Assembly (NCBI GenBank): GCA_029204225.1
Contig: CM055106.1
Span: 48,993,337 to 49,057,336 of the forward strand
Reading direction: 5' to 3'
Source: Diphasiastrum complanatum
Lineage: Eukaryota; Streptophyta; Lycopodiopsida; Lycopodiales; Lycopodiaceae
DNA: 64,000 bases
The translations under genes and the position numbers were made by a program. Positions 62,054 through 64,000 of this stretch are shown here, in pieces; position 1 is the stretch's first letter; each line of letters starts with the position of its first letter. A model generated the notes under the pieces. It saw only the letters and a program-made list of their open reading frames with translations. It was not told where the DNA came from and ran no database searches.

Positions 62054-63960
62054 CTATTGTATAAATTTTGCATTATGACAAATTTGGATTTTTCTGTAAA
62101 ACCAATGGAAAAGTTGCAGTATATAGTTGTTCTTTGTGCTAGTCCCACCATGTTGTGTACTTTTATGAAATGTCGCTCTTGCTTGCCAATGAGATTTTTT
62201 CATTCCTTGCGATGACCATACGCTAAGACTTCTACTATTTCTTGCAAAGAATGTCGAATGATGCCGTAATATGTGCTGCATGTCATAAAAATATAATCTA
62301 AATCAGTACCAAAAGTATTTAAATTAATTGCACATATTTGTCTATAGTAGTGTAACATAGAAATCTTACCATATAGTGTGTTATAGGATCAACACCCCAT
62401 GCACTTCGAACTGCATCCACAAATTCACTGGTTGTTTTCTGTATCATTTGTACATTAGTATTTGAAAATTTATCTTTTCTCAAGTATTTCACCACGTTGT
62501 CTAAGTTTTTCCAAACTTCTACTTTGTGTATACAAGTAGAACCTTCTTCTTCAAAATCTTGAGTTCCAACAATAATCTCTTTCCAAACCGGGTATTGAAT
62601 CTTGGATTGTTTGCCAAAATAATTTGATAAAAATCTTCGAGCTTTGGATCCTCCAATGCTCGGCTTGCATGGAATATTTCCTGTTTTACCTGATAGCTTG
62701 TCATCTTTTTTTTATTTTAACATGGCCTTTATTTAAGCCTGCTTTAGACAACTCATCCTCTAATCTGAAAATAGCTTCCTTCGCAGATGCCTCTGGCTCG
62801 GAATTCCATGCAAACAAGATGTGAAGATATATTATTTTTTCTATTATATGCACCTCTGCATGCAATTTACATATATGAACATTCTGAAGAGGAATTGGTA
62901 GTACAGGTTTCCAATTAGGATCTTCTCGATCTCTTGATATTCCAAACAAGGGTGTTTAGAGTTAGCGCCATACATTGAACATACATTTTAGTGTCTTCAG
63001 ATCTCCTGCTAAATGCCATTCTATGTTGTCAATTCCAAGAATATTGAGTGGAACTCCATCCATGTGATTTTTTATGGTGGCAAGATATGAAATTCTATTA
63101 AATATCCATGAGAAAATGTCATGGTCTTCTTTCATCACCTATAAGAGAAAACAAAAACGTGGTTTAGCCTCATAATATTAACACAGAGAAGATTTCCCAA
63201 ATGAAATTTATACTAAAATGATTATCCCTATTGATTATGCGAAGGAACTGCTATACCTGACATGCTGCCAACCACCAGATATCATTTTCTGATTGAACAC
63301 GGAAGTTGAGGCCTTTTGAGTCTTTTGAATTTGAAAGTGATCCATTCATGATCGTAAGACTGACTCTCTCCATTTTCTGACCTTTTATAATTTCAAACTC
63401 ATCTAACTTGAGAACAACTATCAACTTGTTATTGACATTCTCATTTGTAATACCATAAAATTTTATGATGAATGTTAGTAGCTGATTAATATCAATAAAT
63501 AACTTGTTGGAATTTTTTTATGCTAGACATTCTCCTTTCGAACAATACACTTCATTGATATGAGATGGATTACCAACTATTGTCTGCATACCTCGGTTTA
63601 ACATGTCTCTTTTTTTTAAAAGATGAAATGGTTGTGGGATTGGAAACTTCTTAATATTACCTATGCAAATGTCTCTGGTATCATCTTAAACATTCTTGCA
63701 TATGCTTCTCTACAGATGCTAAAAAATTTACATGTCCCCCTGAACCAATGTAGTGTCTAATATTTTTCCAACTTCATTCATAATGCTATCAGTAACCGAA
63801 GCCTTAATCTTTTTCATTTTTTTATTGTTTAAAATTGATTTCATAGATTTAGAAGTCAAGATAGAACCTAGTGAGTTTCCAATGGAAAGCTCATCGGCCA
63901 AATGGTCTTCAGCAACCAATGCTGATTTGCATTGCAAACATAATGTTCATGAAAATGTCA
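62054..63960 (-). pseudogene. Gene D: multi-exon transposase-like gene of an unnamed family
   Basis: At least three exons on the minus strand: about 63690-63257 (GNIKKFPIPQPFHLLKKRDM, one stop, then NNKLIVVLKLDEFEIIKG and DIWWLAACQ), 63138-62370, and 62275-62054. Introns of 118 and 94 bases have consensus splice sites (TCAG|GTATAG, CTTATAG|GTG, TATG|GTAAG, CATGCAG|CAC) and join in phase 0. The middle exon reads GIDNIEWHLAGDLKTLKCMF, a shifted GANSKHPC, then NWKPVLPIPLQNVHICKLHA, a frameshift in A8 near 62705, and GKTGNIPCKPSIGGSKARRF. The last reads WSSQGMKKSHWQARATFHKS, TQHGGTSTKN. The order (D, G-D-x-K, ANSxxPC, LH, SxQG...TQHGG) recalls an uncharacterised eukaryotic transposon-like family; recalled, not verified. 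The N-terminus runs off the window. Confidence 0.55.
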
Positions 63961-64000
63961 GTAGAAATTAGGAGACTCATAGTATTTACAACAACATGAT
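63961..64000. other. Window edge within gene D region
   Basis: The minus-strand frame encoding CLQCKSALVAEDH near 63930 points to more of gene D beyond the right edge. Nothing else can be said. Confidence 0.3.

Overview
This window looks like nuclear DNA of a land plant with a large, transposon-filled genome. The evidence is a plastid-type ferrochelatase split by GT-AG introns, many decayed Ty1-copia and Ty3-gypsy retrotransposons with plant-type primer-binding sites, a plant-type Helitron, a hAT transposase remnant, and long CT/CA/AT microsatellites. A fern- or gymnosperm-like genome would fit, but the sequence alone does not name the species. No rRNA, tRNA, CRISPR array or bacterial gene was recognised.

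Layout. 0-8 kb: a gypsy reverse-transcriptase relic, GC-rich hairpins, a reverse-strand hAT transposase relic, a gypsy integrase relic, and the first 181 codons of ferrochelatase on the minus strand. 8-15.6 kb: a copia deletion derivative with two LTRs, a gypsy scrap, and a nearly full-length degenerate copia element on the minus strand. 15.6-22.6 kb: a minus-strand Tat-like gypsy element that has lost its reverse transcriptase but keeps gag, integrase and an extra downstream ORF with its own TATA-like box. 22.6-28.8 kb: LTR-like sequence, CT/CA microsatellites and a striking 2.3-kb array of short palindromic words. 28.9-32.5 kb: a Helitron Rep relic, followed by a plus-strand copia element (32.6-36.8 kb) ending in a CT microsatellite. 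37-50 kb: an AT hairpin element, copia gag pieces, a second copy of the Tat-like gag, and AT-rich DNA. 52.8-54.5 kb: a small two-coding-exon host gene for a 74-residue membrane protein. 55.2-57.8 kb: a copia element carrying a TA-flanked inverted-repeat insertion.

The most interesting part is 58.3-64.0 kb. Here I see four compact, unfamiliar genes in alternating orientation: A plus, C minus, B plus, D minus. Three of them (A, B, D) have short GT-AG introns of about 84-118 bp. Gene D has motifs (G-D-x-K, A-N-S-x-x-P-C, an LH block, S-x-Q-G...T-Q-H-G-G) that I associate, from memory and without verification, with an unnamed family of eukaryotic transposon-like proteins. None of the four resembles a retrotransposon, Helitron or hAT protein. 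I read the block as a decaying multi-gene mobile element, possibly undescribed, that runs off the right edge of the window.

Only two loci look like host genes: ferrochelatase (haem synthesis in plastids) and the small membrane protein. Nearly everything else is nested mobile DNA in various stages of decay, and frameshifts and stops in the transposon genes are common.
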